In this document: positions 1-6,921 of the stretch, piece by piece
Layout of the letters: each line of letters starts with the position of its first letter
How positions within the stretch are numbered: the first letter of the stretch is position 1
Source: JBMDXK01 sp048594375
GTDB lineage: Bacteria > Pseudomonadota > Alphaproteobacteria > Rhizobiales > Methylopilaceae
Assembly (NCBI GenBank): GCA_048594375.1
Contig: JBMDXK010000015.1
Span: 1 to 23,982 of the forward strand
DNA length: 23,982 bases
Reading direction: 5' to 3'
The notes under the pieces: model-generated
What the model was told of the DNA's origin: nothing
What the model saw: only the letters and a program-made list of their open reading frames with translations
Database searches by the model: none
Made by a program: the position numbers and the translations under genes

Positions 1-234
1 AAACCGTTTTTCAGAAAATTTGCTGTGGGTTGCGGGTTTGAAAAACATAAAATCAGCCGTTTAGGGTGATGTGCAAAAGTGGCGTTGCACCAAGGCATGA
101 TAAAATGCTCCGCCATGTCCGCTATAAATATGTGTTGGATCGCAAAGCTTAGACCATACAATACTCTTTTTTCGGATACTCAGCTTTATAGCCACACTTC
201 ATATTCCACCCGATACGGCGTCCGGTTGGAATTT

Positions 235-1116
235 TTACCGTGTCGGCACCGGCTTTTCGCCGCGGTAGTCATAAAATCCGCGTCCGGTTTTGCGCCCCAG
301 CCAGCCGGCTTCCACATATTTCACTAACAACGGACAGGGACGGTATTTGGAATCAGCCATGCCTTCAAACAGCACCTGCATAATGGCAAGGCAGGTATCC
401 AGTCCGATAAAATCCGCCAGTTGCAACGGCCCCATAGGATGGTTTGCACCAAGGTGCATGGCCGCATCAATGGCCTCTACCGAACCCACCCCTTCATAGA
501 GCGCATAGATGGCTTCATTTATCATTGGCAGCAGAATACGGTTGACAATAAAAGCAGGATAGTCTTCCGCTTCCACAAACATTTTGCCAAGAACATCCAC
601 AAATTGCCTTGCGGTTTCAAAGGTTTCGTCACTGGTGGCAATGCCGCGCACCAGCTCCACCAATTGCATTTTCGGCACCGGATTCATAAAGTGAATGCCG
701 ATAAACTGCTCTGGCCTGTCAGTGGTGGATGCCAGCCGGGTAATGGAGAGCGAGGACGTGTTAGACGCAATCAGCGCGTCCGGTTTCAATACCAGACACA
801 GTTCCTTGAATACCGAACGTTTGACATCCTCATTTTCCGTGACGGCTTCAATCACCAGATCGCATTGCTGCAACCCTGCCATGGTGCCGACCGTGTGCAT
901 TTTTTCGCGTGCAGCATCCCGCTGGGCAATGGTGATGGCCTCTTTGGCGGCTTTGCGCTCCAGCCCTTCTTCCACCAAAGTCACCGCCGATTTGAGATGC
1001 ACACTATCGGCATCATACAAAAAAGTTGGCAAACCCGCAGTAATGCACACTTGCGCAATGCCAGCGCCCATTTGTCCTGCGCCGACAACGCCCACCGTTT
1101 GAATTTTATGCACCAT
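235..1116 (-). CDS. hbd: 3-hydroxybutyryl-CoA dehydrogenase (3-hydroxyacyl-CoA dehydrogenase family)
   Basis: Cytoplasmic NAD(P)-dependent enzyme that interconverts 3-hydroxybutyryl-CoA and acetoacetyl-CoA. The N-terminal Rossmann domain has the dinucleotide loop VGAGQMGAG near residue 12. The family's catalytic histidine lies in GIHFMNPVPK near residue 142, followed by the VELVRG glutamate and the FIVNR asparagine; the C-terminal helical domain carries NHPMGPLQLADFIGLD. The roughly 293-residue length is normal for single-domain members. I chose ATG 1116, about ten bases after an AAGGA; an in-frame GTG at 1122 is the alternative and adds two residues. It lies 26 bases after etfA and is probably the last gene of etfB-etfA-hbd, so its electrons and acyl-CoA substrates likely belong to the same fatty-acid or polyhydroxybutyrate metabolism. 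Family assignment is very secure; chain-length preference is inferred. Confidence 0.95.
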   Translation of the reverse strand: MVHKIQTVGVVGAGQMGAGIAQVCITAGLPTFLYDADSVHLKSAVTLVEEGLERKAAKEAITIAQRDAAREKMHTVGTMAGLQQCDLVIEAVTENEDVKRSVFKELCLVLKPDALIASNTSSLSITRLASTTDRPEQFIGIHFMNPVPKMQLVELVRGIATSDETFETARQFVDVLGKMFVEAEDYPAFIVNRILLPMINEAIYALYEGVGSVEAIDAAMHLGANHPMGPLQLADFIGLDTCLAIMQVLFEGMADSKYRPCPLLVKYVEAGWLGRKTGRGFYDYRGEKPVPTR

Positions 1117-1142
1117 GGCCACTTTTTCCTTCCGGCTTCCTG

Positions 1143-2075
1143 TTACCCCAGCGCCTGCGTCAATTCCGGTACAGCCTGAAACACATCGGCCACGAGACCA
1201 TAATCTGCAATCTGGAAGATGGGTGCGTTTTCATCCTTGTTGATGGCGACAATGATCCGCGAACCCTTCATTCCCGCCAGATGCTGGATGGCACCTGAAA
1301 TACCGATGGCAATATACAAATCCGGCGCAACCACTTTGCCGGTTTGCCCCACCTGATAATCATTCGGGACATAGCCCGCATCCACCGCCGCGCGGGATGC
1401 ACCGATTGCCGCTTTGAGCTTATCCGCCAGAGGCTCCAGCAGTTCTTTGAATTTTTCCGCTGATCCCAATGCGCGGCCACCAGAAATCACAATTTTTGCG
1501 GAGGCCAGATCAGGCCGTTCGGATTCCACCGCTGTTTCTGTTACAAAACGGGAGAGTGAAGCGCTTTCCTGAGCCGATACCGCCTCAATCGCCGCTGAAC
1601 CACCTGCACCCACCGCAGCAAAAGATGACGTGCGCACCGTAATAATCTTGATCTTTTCCGCCGACTTTACCGTCTGAATTGCATTGCCCGCATAGATGGG
1701 GCGTTCAAAGGTATCTTCTGAAACCACCTTGGTAATCTCGGAAATCTGCATCACATCCAACAGAGCCGCCACGCGCGGCATAAAGTTTTTGCCCGTAGTG
1801 CTGGCTGCTGTCAGAATTGCGGAATAATTCGGCGCAAGGTGCAGCACCAGCGCGCTGAGCGGCTCGGCCAGAGCGTGCGCGTAAGCGGCAGCATCTGCGT
1901 GCAACACTTTTGCCACGCCTTCCAGTTTAGCGGCTGCATCGGCCACCGCCTTGCAATCCTGCCCTGCCACCAGCACATGAATATCACTGCCCAGCGCCTT
2001 TGCGGCGGTCAGAGTTTTGGCTGTGGCATCGTTGAGGTGTTTGTTATCGTGTTCTGCAATCACCAGAATTGTCAT
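1143..2075 (-). CDS. etfA: Electron transfer flavoprotein alpha subunit
   Basis: Alpha subunit of the soluble ETF heterodimer, which accepts electrons from acyl-CoA dehydrogenases and passes them to ETF-ubiquinone oxidoreductase. The 310 residues match the usual length. The C-terminal FAD-binding domain is complete: VISGGR near 196-201, GQTGKVVAPDLYIA near 243-256, GISGAIQH near 258-265 and INKDENAPIF near 278-287. The N-terminal domain is the Ala-rich pseudo-nucleotide-binding half typical of the family. The ATG overlaps the TGA of etfB by four bases (ATGA), which implies translational coupling and equal subunit synthesis. hbd follows within about 26 bases. No unusual residues were seen. Confidence 0.97.
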   Translation of the reverse strand: MTILVIAEHDNKHLNDATAKTLTAAKALGSDIHVLVAGQDCKAVADAAAKLEGVAKVLHADAAAYAHALAEPLSALVLHLAPNYSAILTAASTTGKNFMPRVAALLDVMQISEITKVVSEDTFERPIYAGNAIQTVKSAEKIKIITVRTSSFAAVGAGGSAAIEAVSAQESASLSRFVTETAVESERPDLASAKIVISGGRALGSAEKFKELLEPLADKLKAAIGASRAAVDAGYVPNDYQVGQTGKVVAPDLYIAIGISGAIQHLAGMKGSRIIVAINKDENAPIFQIADYGLVADVFQAVPELTQALG

Positions 2076-2821
2076 GCTACAACTCCTGCGGCTTTCAATT
2101 TTTCAACAAGTTCGGCAACGCTGGCTACTTTTGAGCCGCCTTTGCGCACAGGGGGTTCTTCTGTTTTGAGAATCTGCAAGCGCGGTGCGGTATCAACGCC
2201 CAGCGTTTCGGGTGTGGTTTCATCCAGCGGCTTCTTTTTCGCCTTCATAATATTGGGCAAGCTGGCATAGCGTGGCTCATTAAGGCGCAAGTCCGTGGTG
2301 ACAATGGCTGGCAGAGCAAGCGCCACAGTTTGCAAACCACCATCGACTTCGCGGGTAACATTCACGCCGCTGTCAGCCAATTCCACTTTGGAAGCAAAAG
2401 TGCCTTGCCCCCAGCCCAGCAGCGCGGCGAGCATCTGTCCGGTCTGGTTGCTGTCATCATCAATGGCCTGTTTGCCCATGATAACCAGTTGGGGCTGCTC
2501 GGTTTCCACGACTTTCTGGAGCAGTTTTGCAACGGCCAGCGGTTCAACAGCCGCATCGGTTTTAATATGGATAGCGCGGTCTGCACCGATTGCCATGGCT
2601 GTGCGCAAGGTTTCGGAAGCTGCCGCCGGGCCAATGGAAACAGCAACAATTTCTTCGGCTTTTCCAGCTTCTTTCAGGCGTACGGCTTCTTCAACGGCAA
2701 TTTCGTCGAACGGATTCATGGACATTTTTACATTGGCAAGATCAACGCCGGAGCCATCGGGCTTGACCCGTACCTTTACGTTGTAATCCACCACCCGTTT
2801 GACCGGAACAAGGATTTTCAT
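2072..2821 (-). CDS. etfB: Electron transfer flavoprotein beta subunit
   Basis: Beta subunit of ETF; it binds AMP and carries the recognition loop that docks acyl-CoA dehydrogenases. The 249 residues have the expected start (MKILVPVKRVVDYNVKVRV), the nucleotide-binding signature GKQAIDDDSNQTGQM at about 116-130, and the recognition loop PRYASLPNIMKAKKKP at about 183-198, including the conserved leucine. The ATG has a strong purine-rich GGGGGAG a few bases upstream. It is the first gene of etfB-etfA-hbd; a candidate promoter with a perfect TTGACA lies just upstream (see 2860-2888). The divergent neighbour is thiE. Confidence 0.97.
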   Translation of the reverse strand: MKILVPVKRVVDYNVKVRVKPDGSGVDLANVKMSMNPFDEIAVEEAVRLKEAGKAEEIVAVSIGPAAASETLRTAMAIGADRAIHIKTDAAVEPLAVAKLLQKVVETEQPQLVIMGKQAIDDDSNQTGQMLAALLGWGQGTFASKVELADSGVNVTREVDGGLQTVALALPAIVTTDLRLNEPRYASLPNIMKAKKKPLDETTPETLGVDTAPRLQILKTEEPPVRKGGSKVASVAELVEKLKAAGVVA

Positions 2822-2859
2822 ATCTCCCCCTGACTTTCCATTTACAGTTCTTTTTCTGA

Positions 2860-2888
2860 AACTTAAGCCCCCCGCTAGAGGCTGTCAA
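2860..2888 (-). promoter_or_regulatory. Candidate sigma-70 promoter for etfB-etfA-hbd
   Basis: On the minus strand, TTGACA (2888-2883) is followed after exactly 17 bases by TAAGTT (2865-2860). The -35 is a perfect consensus match; the -10 matches at only three of six positions. The predicted start would leave a leader of about 30 bases before the etfB ATG at 2821. The spacer contains a run of G on the minus strand that pairs with a distant run (see the inverted repeat at 2866-2947). Confidence 0.45.
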
Positions 2889-2947
2889 CACAACGCGGAA
2901 AGGAACCTTTCAGCAACCCTGCCGCAGACTTATGTGCATGGGGGGCT
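2866..2947. repeat. Nested inverted repeats in the etfB-thiE divergent region
   Basis: AGCCCCCC at 2866-2873 is complementary to GGGGGGCT at 2940-2947. Inside lie GCGG at 2895-2898 and CCGC at 2922-2925, which enclose two small hairpins: AAAG(GAAC)CTTT at 2899-2910 and CAG(CAACC)CTG at 2911-2921. The layout would give a closing stem, an internal stem and a three-way junction on either strand. I do not recognise a known riboswitch. The segment overlaps the candidate etfB promoter, so it may act as DNA instead of RNA. Confidence 0.4.
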
Positions 2948-3060
2948 GGACGGCTTGCTGATTCCAGCGCACAATAAAAATCCATACAGTTGTAAAACAA
3001 AGATTATTAATAGGATGTTGCCGGTTTGGCGATGTCCGGCTTATTTTGTCGGAGGATGCA

Positions 3061-3717
3061 ATGCGCACGGACTGCGATCTTTCTGTTTACCTTGTCACGG
3101 ACAGCCGTTTGTGCGGCGTTAAGGGGATTGTAGAGACCGCCCGCCAGGCTGCGCATGGAGGGGTAAGTATGGTGCAACTGCGCGATCCGGAAGCCTCCAC
3201 CCGCACGCTCGTGGCGCAGGCGCAAGGATTGATAGGCATCTTGCGCCCGCTGGGCGTCAGGGTGATTATCAATGATCGCGTGGATATAGCATTGCTCACC
3301 GATGCGGATGGTGTGCATCTTGGGCAGGGCGATATGCTGCCGCAGGATGCGCGCACACTGCTGGGTGCCGAGAAAATTATTGGCCTTTCTGTGGGAACGC
3401 TGGAAGAATTTTCTGACAGTGAACCGCAGCTTAAATATGTGGATTACATTGGTACGGGGCCGGTACGCACCACGCTTACCAAGCCCAATGCGGGCGCAGC
3501 CATTGGCATCACAGGGTTACGGCAACTGCGCCGCCTGACCGATCTGCCCATGGTGGCCATTGGTGGCCTCACCTTGATTGATGTGCCGGAAATCATTGCG
3601 GCGGGAGCTGATGGCATCGCGGTCTCTTCGGCCTTGTGCGGTGCAGAAGACCCCAACGCCGCAGCCCGTTGCCTTGTGGAGGCTGTTATGCGCTCCCGCG
3701 CCGAACGTGCCGCCTGA
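3061..3717 (+). CDS. thiE: Thiamine phosphate synthase
   Basis: Condenses hydroxymethylpyrimidine diphosphate with thiazole phosphate to give thiamine monophosphate in the cytoplasm. The 218-residue TIM-barrel carries the family motifs: QLRD near 39-42, IINDRVDIAL near 69-78, GVHLGQGD near 84-91, GTGPVRTTLTK near 131-141 (diphosphate and Mg site), AIGG near 166-169 and GIAVSS near 185-190. The usual FPT in the GPVFPTxTK loop reads RTT here, a variation within the family as I recall it. ATG 3061 is chosen because GGAGG ends five bases before it; a longer TTG start at 3046 would place that ribosome site inside the gene. No other thi gene is nearby and I found no TPP riboswitch upstream. Confidence 0.93.
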   Translation: MRTDCDLSVYLVTDSRLCGVKGIVETARQAAHGGVSMVQLRDPEASTRTLVAQAQGLIGILRPLGVRVIINDRVDIALLTDADGVHLGQGDMLPQDARTLLGAEKIIGLSVGTLEEFSDSEPQLKYVDYIGTGPVRTTLTKPNAGAAIGITGLRQLRRLTDLPMVAIGGLTLIDVPEIIAAGADGIAVSSALCGAEDPNAAARCLVEAVMRSRAERAA

Positions 3718-3810
3718 TCTTTGGTCATGTTCTAGCCATTTGGTCTAAAATGCCCCTGAATTTCTGCGCGATGGCTTTTCAATAAGCGGTAAAGCCACTA
3801 AAAGAAGAAG

Positions 3811-3837
3811 GCATTCTTTGCTTGTAAAAAAGAATGC
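3811..3837 (+). promoter_or_regulatory. Leader hairpin before the MFS exporter gene
   Basis: GCATTCTTT (3811-3819) pairs with AAAGAATGC (3829-3837), a perfect nine-base-pair stem with a nine-base loop, ending 16 bases before the start codon and 4 bases before the AGGAA ribosome site. There is no U-tract, so it is not an ordinary terminator. A second weaker stem, TGGCTTT/AAAGCCA, lies just upstream at 3772-3797. Its position would suit control of translation or transcript stability, but that is inference. Confidence 0.4.
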
Positions 3838-3853
3838 GCGCAGGAATTGAGCC

Positions 3854-5098
3854 ATGAATACCGAGACAGCAACGCCCCCCGCTTCCACATCTGCGCCCAC
3901 GGCTGCCATACGTCAAAAGGCAACCTTGGGTATTTTACTCGCAATCAGCGCGTCGCACTTTATCAACGATATGGTTCAATCGTTGTTGCCGTCTCTGTAT
4001 CCGTTGTTGAAAGAAAATCTTGATCTGAATTTTACACAGATCGGCCTCATTACCCTGACATTTCAATGCACCGCTTCCCTGCTCCAGCCGGTGGTCGGCC
4101 TTGTTACCGACAAAAAACCCATGCCCTATTCGCTGGCAATCGGCATGGGGCTGAGTCTGATGGGGCTCATTCTGCTGTCGGTTGCGCCGGTTTATGGCGT
4201 TGTATTGCTGGCGGCGGCTCTGGTGGGGCTTGGGTCATCAATTTTCCATCCGGAATCATCGCGCATTGCCCGCATGGCATCGGGTGGACGGTATGGGTTT
4301 GCGCAATCGGTGTTTCAGGTGGGCGGCAATGCCGGTCATGCCATTGGGCCTTTGCTGGCGGCTTTTTTCATTGTTCCCCATGGCCAGAGCAGTGTTGCGT
4401 GGTTTGCCATCGCAGCTTTTGTGGGCATTGTGGTGCTTGCCAATGTCGGGCGCTGGTATAAAGAAAAGCTGATGAGCGCGCGCAAGAAGCCGCCGTTGAC
4501 ATTGCAGGAGATGGAGCGCGCACTATCACGCCGCCGGGTGGCGTGGTCAATTTTTATTCTGGTCATGCTGGTGTTTTCCAAGCAGTTTTATATGGCCAGC
4601 TTTCATACCTTTTATGCGTTTTATCTGATGGATAAATTCGCACTGACCATTGGTCAGGCGCAGATTTGTCTGTTTATTTTTCTGGCCTCTTTTGCTGCCG
4701 GTGTGCTGATGGGTGGCTCGTTGGGAGATCGCTTTGGCCGCAAATATGTCATCTGGGGCTCGGTATTGGGAACGTTGCCGTTTACCGTGGCGTTGCCCTA
4801 CGCCAATCTGCCGATGACAATTGCGCTGTCCGTGATGGTTGGTATTATTCTAGCTTCCGCCATGTCCTCGATTATTGTCTATGCTCAGGAACTTATGCCC
4901 GGAAGAGTGGGGCTGGTGGCTGGCCTCTTCTTCGGCCTTTCTTTTGGCATGGGTGGGCTGGGCGCAGCTTTGCTGGGTGTTTTGGCTGATATGACCAGCA
5001 TTACCTTTGTGTATGCCGTGTGCGCATGGCTGCCTGCCATCGGGATTATCACATGGCTGCTGCCCAACGATGCTGTTGGGGCAAAAATCCGGAAATAA
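3854..5098 (+). CDS. MFS transporter of the fosmidomycin-resistance (Fsr) type
   Basis: Inner-membrane drug:proton antiporter of the major facilitator superfamily, 414 residues, with about twelve hydrophobic segments in two halves split by a basic loop near residues 195-225. The start of the first membrane segment, SHFINDMVQSLLPSLYPLL (about 37-55), is the hallmark of the Fsr subfamily (E. coli Fsr has SHLINDM). SSIFHPESSRIARM and GGNAGHAIGP also fit Fsr. The second-half MFS loop is GGSLGDRFGRKY. ATG 3854 follows AGGAA by seven bases. It is alone apart from thiE upstream on the same strand (136-base gap), and a hairpin lies in its leader. The real substrate may be a natural metabolite and not fosmidomycin; the family assignment is firm, the substrate is not. 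Confidence 0.88.
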   Translation: MNTETATPPASTSAPTAAIRQKATLGILLAISASHFINDMVQSLLPSLYPLLKENLDLNFTQIGLITLTFQCTASLLQPVVGLVTDKKPMPYSLAIGMGLSLMGLILLSVAPVYGVVLLAAALVGLGSSIFHPESSRIARMASGGRYGFAQSVFQVGGNAGHAIGPLLAAFFIVPHGQSSVAWFAIAAFVGIVVLANVGRWYKEKLMSARKKPPLTLQEMERALSRRRVAWSIFILVMLVFSKQFYMASFHTFYAFYLMDKFALTIGQAQICLFIFLASFAAGVLMGGSLGDRFGRKYVIWGSVLGTLPFTVALPYANLPMTIALSVMVGIILASAMSSIIVYAQELMPGRVGLVAGLFFGLSFGMGGLGAALLGVLADMTSITFVYAVCAWLPAIGIITWLLPNDAVGAKIRK

Positions 5099-5130
5099 TT
5101 CTCTGCTTTTGCTGGGCATCACACGAGCAC

Positions 5131-5164
5131 AAGGAAGCTTTTTATAGAATTTTCCTTATTTTTA
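5131..5164 (+). terminator. Weak candidate terminator after the MFS gene
   Basis: AAGGAA (5131-5136) can pair with TTCCTT (5152-5157) and is followed by ATTTTTATTT. The stem is short and the loop long and AT-rich, so this is only a possible terminator. Confidence 0.25.
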
Positions 5165-5259
5165 TTTCAAGCAAATACAATCAATACTTCTTCAAATGCT
5201 TCAAAACATACAATTGTAACTACTAATTTTACATTTCCTGAACAGGTATCATCCATAAT

Positions 5260-5272
5260 CATTACTGTAATG
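5260..5272. promoter_or_regulatory. Perfect 13-base palindrome upstream of the small-gene pair
   Basis: CATTACTGTAATG is an exact inverted repeat around a single T, 31 bases before the start codon at 5304. The size and position suit a repressor operator. No regulator can be named. Confidence 0.25.
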
Positions 5273-5303
5273 TTCAAGCATTTGCAGATGAGGAGGATAT
5301 TTG

Positions 5304-5522
5304 ATGAACCTTGGTCAGCTCATGGATACCCTGCGCTCTGCTTATGAACAGCTTGAGCATCCACAGATTAGCGGATTAAAAACAATCCACCAGAAAAACC
5401 CCGTGGACTCCGCCCTGCAAGCCGAATTTGACGCTGTGCTCAGCCGGATTGAAAAAGAAGGCCAGATTTTCAGAACACAGCACGCGAAGCCCAAACCCGA
5501 CCAACGGCACAAAGCGGCTTAG
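5304..5522 (+). CDS. Small hydrophilic protein of unknown function, upstream of the YjfB-like gene
   Basis: A 72-residue protein that I do not recognise. It begins MNLGQLMDTLRSAYEQLEHP and ends in a basic tail (AKPKPDQRHKAA). It looks largely helical, with LQAEFDAVLSRIEKEGQIF in the middle; there is no signal peptide or membrane segment. The start is well supported: AGGAGG at 5291-5296 lies seven bases before ATG 5304, so this is very probably a real gene despite its size. The next gene begins 39 bases after its stop and has its own AGGAGG, and a strong terminator closes the pair, so the two are likely one transcript. If the second gene is motility-related this one may be too, but that is guilt by association only. 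Confidence 0.7.
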   Translation: MNLGQLMDTLRSAYEQLEHPQISGLKTIHQKNPVDSALQAEFDAVLSRIEKEGQIFRTQHAKPKPDQRHKAA

Positions 5523-5561
5523 GGCTACAAACGTCACAACCAGGAGGTTGAAAAAAATAAA

Positions 5562-5756
5562 ATGGACATCACCACTCTTGCTAACACCGCAATGGCATCA
5601 CACGCGACACAAAAATCGCAGGACATCCAGATTTCCATGCTTAAACAGCAAAACAATCAGGATAAAGCTCTTGTGAATATGCTGGCTGAGTCCGCACAAA
5701 ATGTACGCGCAATGACTGCTGCAGGTGTTGGCAGCAGGCTGGATATTTCTGCCTGA
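5562..5756 (+). CDS. YjfB-family putative motility protein
   Basis: A 64-residue protein. Its layout resembles the small YjfB family (putative motility protein): a short N-terminal Ala/Thr-rich helix, a central Gln/Lys-rich segment (ISMLKQQNNQDKALVNMLAES, about 24-44), and a C-terminal GVGSRLDISA that matches the family's usual ending of a glycine followed by xxIDIxA. The molecular role of the family is not established. The ribosome site AGGAGG (5542-5547) is 14 bases from ATG 5562, longer than usual; no better start is visible. The stop codon sits in the loop of a long hairpin (5737-5780). It is paired with the 72-residue gene upstream. Family assignment is from memory of the pattern and is moderate. 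Confidence 0.72.
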   Translation: MDITTLANTAMASHATQKSQDIQISMLKQQNNQDKALVNMLAESAQNVRAMTAAGVGSRLDISA

Positions 5757-5780
5757 ACATACGTTGCAGAATATCCAGCC
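5737..5780 (+). other. Long hairpin spanning the end of the YjfB-like gene
   Basis: GGCTGGATATTTCTGC (5737-5752) is complementary to GCAGAATATCCAGCC (5766-5780) with one bulged T. The loop holds the TGA stop (5754-5756). The stem has about 15 pairs but no U-tract follows. A conventional terminator follows separately at 5825-5863, so this hairpin more likely blocks 3' exonucleases or affects termination of translation. Confidence 0.5.
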
Positions 5781-5824
5781 ACACTTCTGACGCTCATAAC
5801 TTTTACTGTCTGCCAATAAAACTG

Positions 5825-5863
5825 AAGCATCCCTGCTCTTCGGACAGGCGATGCTTTTCTTTT
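5825..5863 (+). terminator. Rho-independent terminator of the small-gene pair
   Basis: AAGCATC (5825-5831) pairs with GATGCTT (5850-5856), extended inside by CCTG/CAGG around a loop containing CTTCGG-like bases, and followed directly by TTCTTTT. This is a textbook intrinsic terminator for the 5304-5756 transcript. Confidence 0.85.
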
Positions 5864-5948
5864 AAAAATATTAAAATTATACTTTCTAGATTTTTAGCGA
5901 AACCATGACAGAACAATCATTCACAATTTTTATCGGTGATAATTATTA

Positions 5949-5977
5949 TTGATAATTTATAAATAATTGTTTATGAA
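5949..5977 (+). promoter_or_regulatory. Candidate promoter of the orphan gene at 6020
   Basis: TTGATA (5949-5954), a 17-base spacer and TATGAA (5972-5977) form a reasonable sigma-70 arrangement in very AT-rich DNA. It would give a leader of about 35 bases. The AT-richness makes chance matches likely. Confidence 0.35.
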
Positions 5978-6019
5978 TAAATCAGCTTTGTTTTTTCAGC
6001 GCGGTTCCAAGGTATTGCT

Positions 6020-6865
6020 TTGAGTAATGTAACACTACAACACAATAACCTTCACTCTGATTTGCTTTCGCGGCAATCGGTAAGGTTGTTTGACAATTCT
6101 CTTGCCTCCCAGAATATGGCTGGACGCAATTTTTCTATATCGCGGAAGCCTGTAGCTGACTCTGCGTCCCCTATGCTTTCAGACAAAGATATTGACCCTA
6201 ATGCTCTGGCTGACAGGCTAAGCAACATTTCGCCACTTCCTCCTGATACGGGGAGCCGACGCGATAGCTTTAACAGTGACAGTTCTGACCGCTGGTGGGA
6301 GAGCGACTCTGAATCTGTTTTGGGGAAATATCGCGATAGCAAACCTTTATCCCTTCATTCCCAATCTGACGATGAGACCTCTCTCTATAAGCATGTATTC
6401 AGCAGGGGCGCTACTCCTGATCTCATGACACAAGACCAGAGTAAGCCGCTCATACCCGCTGATGCTCGCCCTGATGAAGGAAAGACTTTACCTTCTGAGA
6501 TAGATGCGATTAAGCCTCATTCCTCCGAGAATGCAGCAGTAAGCGGTGAGCATGGAAAAACCCTTGAGAAGGAACCAGAATCTCCTTCTCTTCAGACGCC
6601 TCCTCCTCAATATTTTAGCAGAGAACGCACTTTTGGTGATGGTGAATCTATTAAGATTAACCCCCGACTCAATACCATTGATTGGGAACCTACAATTACA
6701 CCAAAATCCCGCATAGATGCTTTCTACAATAAAGTATTCGATGTTTTAGATCACAAACCAAAGCACGCCGGTCTTATGATTTTGGGTGCCGCATTAGTGG
6801 TTTCTTTGATTGCCGCAGGTTCAGCTGGCGAATTTAATAAATACGAAGAAACCCCTACTAAATAA
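6020..6865 (+). CDS. Orphan hydrophilic protein with a C-terminal membrane anchor
   Basis: Not recognised. The 281 residues are Ser/Pro/Asp/Glu-rich and low in hydrophobics up to about residue 215, so probably disordered; acidic Ser-rich stretches such as SDSSDRWWESDSES occur near residue 90. A more ordered segment (TPKSRIDAFYNKVFDVLDHKPK) precedes a single hydrophobic helix at about 250-268 (LMILGAALVVSLIAAGSAG) and a short polar tail, a tail-anchored topology. No N-terminal signal peptide is seen. The start is a TTG at 6020 with AAGG seven bases upstream; ATG 6116 would remove about 32 residues. Base composition is lower in G+C than the flanking core genes. It is a single-gene unit with its own promoter candidate and terminator. 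Structural, surface or secreted-effector roles are all possible; none is shown. Confidence 0.65.
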   Translation: MSNVTLQHNNLHSDLLSRQSVRLFDNSLASQNMAGRNFSISRKPVADSASPMLSDKDIDPNALADRLSNISPLPPDTGSRRDSFNSDSSDRWWESDSESVLGKYRDSKPLSLHSQSDDETSLYKHVFSRGATPDLMTQDQSKPLIPADARPDEGKTLPSEIDAIKPHSSENAAVSGEHGKTLEKEPESPSLQTPPPQYFSRERTFGDGESIKINPRLNTIDWEPTITPKSRIDAFYNKVFDVLDHKPKHAGLMILGAALVVSLIAAGSAGEFNKYEETPTK

Positions 6866-6893
6866 AAGCACAATAAATTGATTGTGCTTTTTT
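6864..6893 (+). terminator. Rho-independent terminator of the orphan gene
   Basis: AAAAGCACAAT (6864-6874) pairs perfectly with ATTGTGCTTTT (6881-6891) around a six-base loop and runs into TTTTTT. The stop codon TAA overlaps the start of the stem, so termination is immediate. Confidence 0.88.
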
Positions 6894-6921
6894 GCTATGG
6901 CGCCAAACAGTTAATCCTTTT

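Noticed and set aside
1..234. Possible small gene or promoter downstream of hbd
   Set aside because: The plus-strand frame 79-327 runs antisense into hbd without a ribosome site or family. Small stems (GTGCAA/TTGCAC at 71-90) and a weak TTGGAT-N16-TACAAT (135-162) were seen but are not convincing. No clear hbd terminator was found.
421..1179. Long plus-strand frame opposite hbd
   Set aside because: It is an antisense shadow of a conserved gene with no ribosome site or recognisable domain. Other long antisense frames (for example over lysA, cpaF and cpaE) were dismissed for the same reason.
2822..3060. TPP riboswitch upstream of thiE
   Set aside because: I found neither the CUGAGA motif nor the conserved GAACCUGAUC-type core in this region on the plus strand.
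3046..3060. TTG start of thiE
   Set aside because: It would place the GGAGG ribosome site of ATG 3061 inside the coding region.
5938..5956. Fur box (GATAATTATTATTGATAAT)
   Set aside because: Only about 12 of 19 positions match the consensus, in DNA so AT-rich that this is expected by chance.
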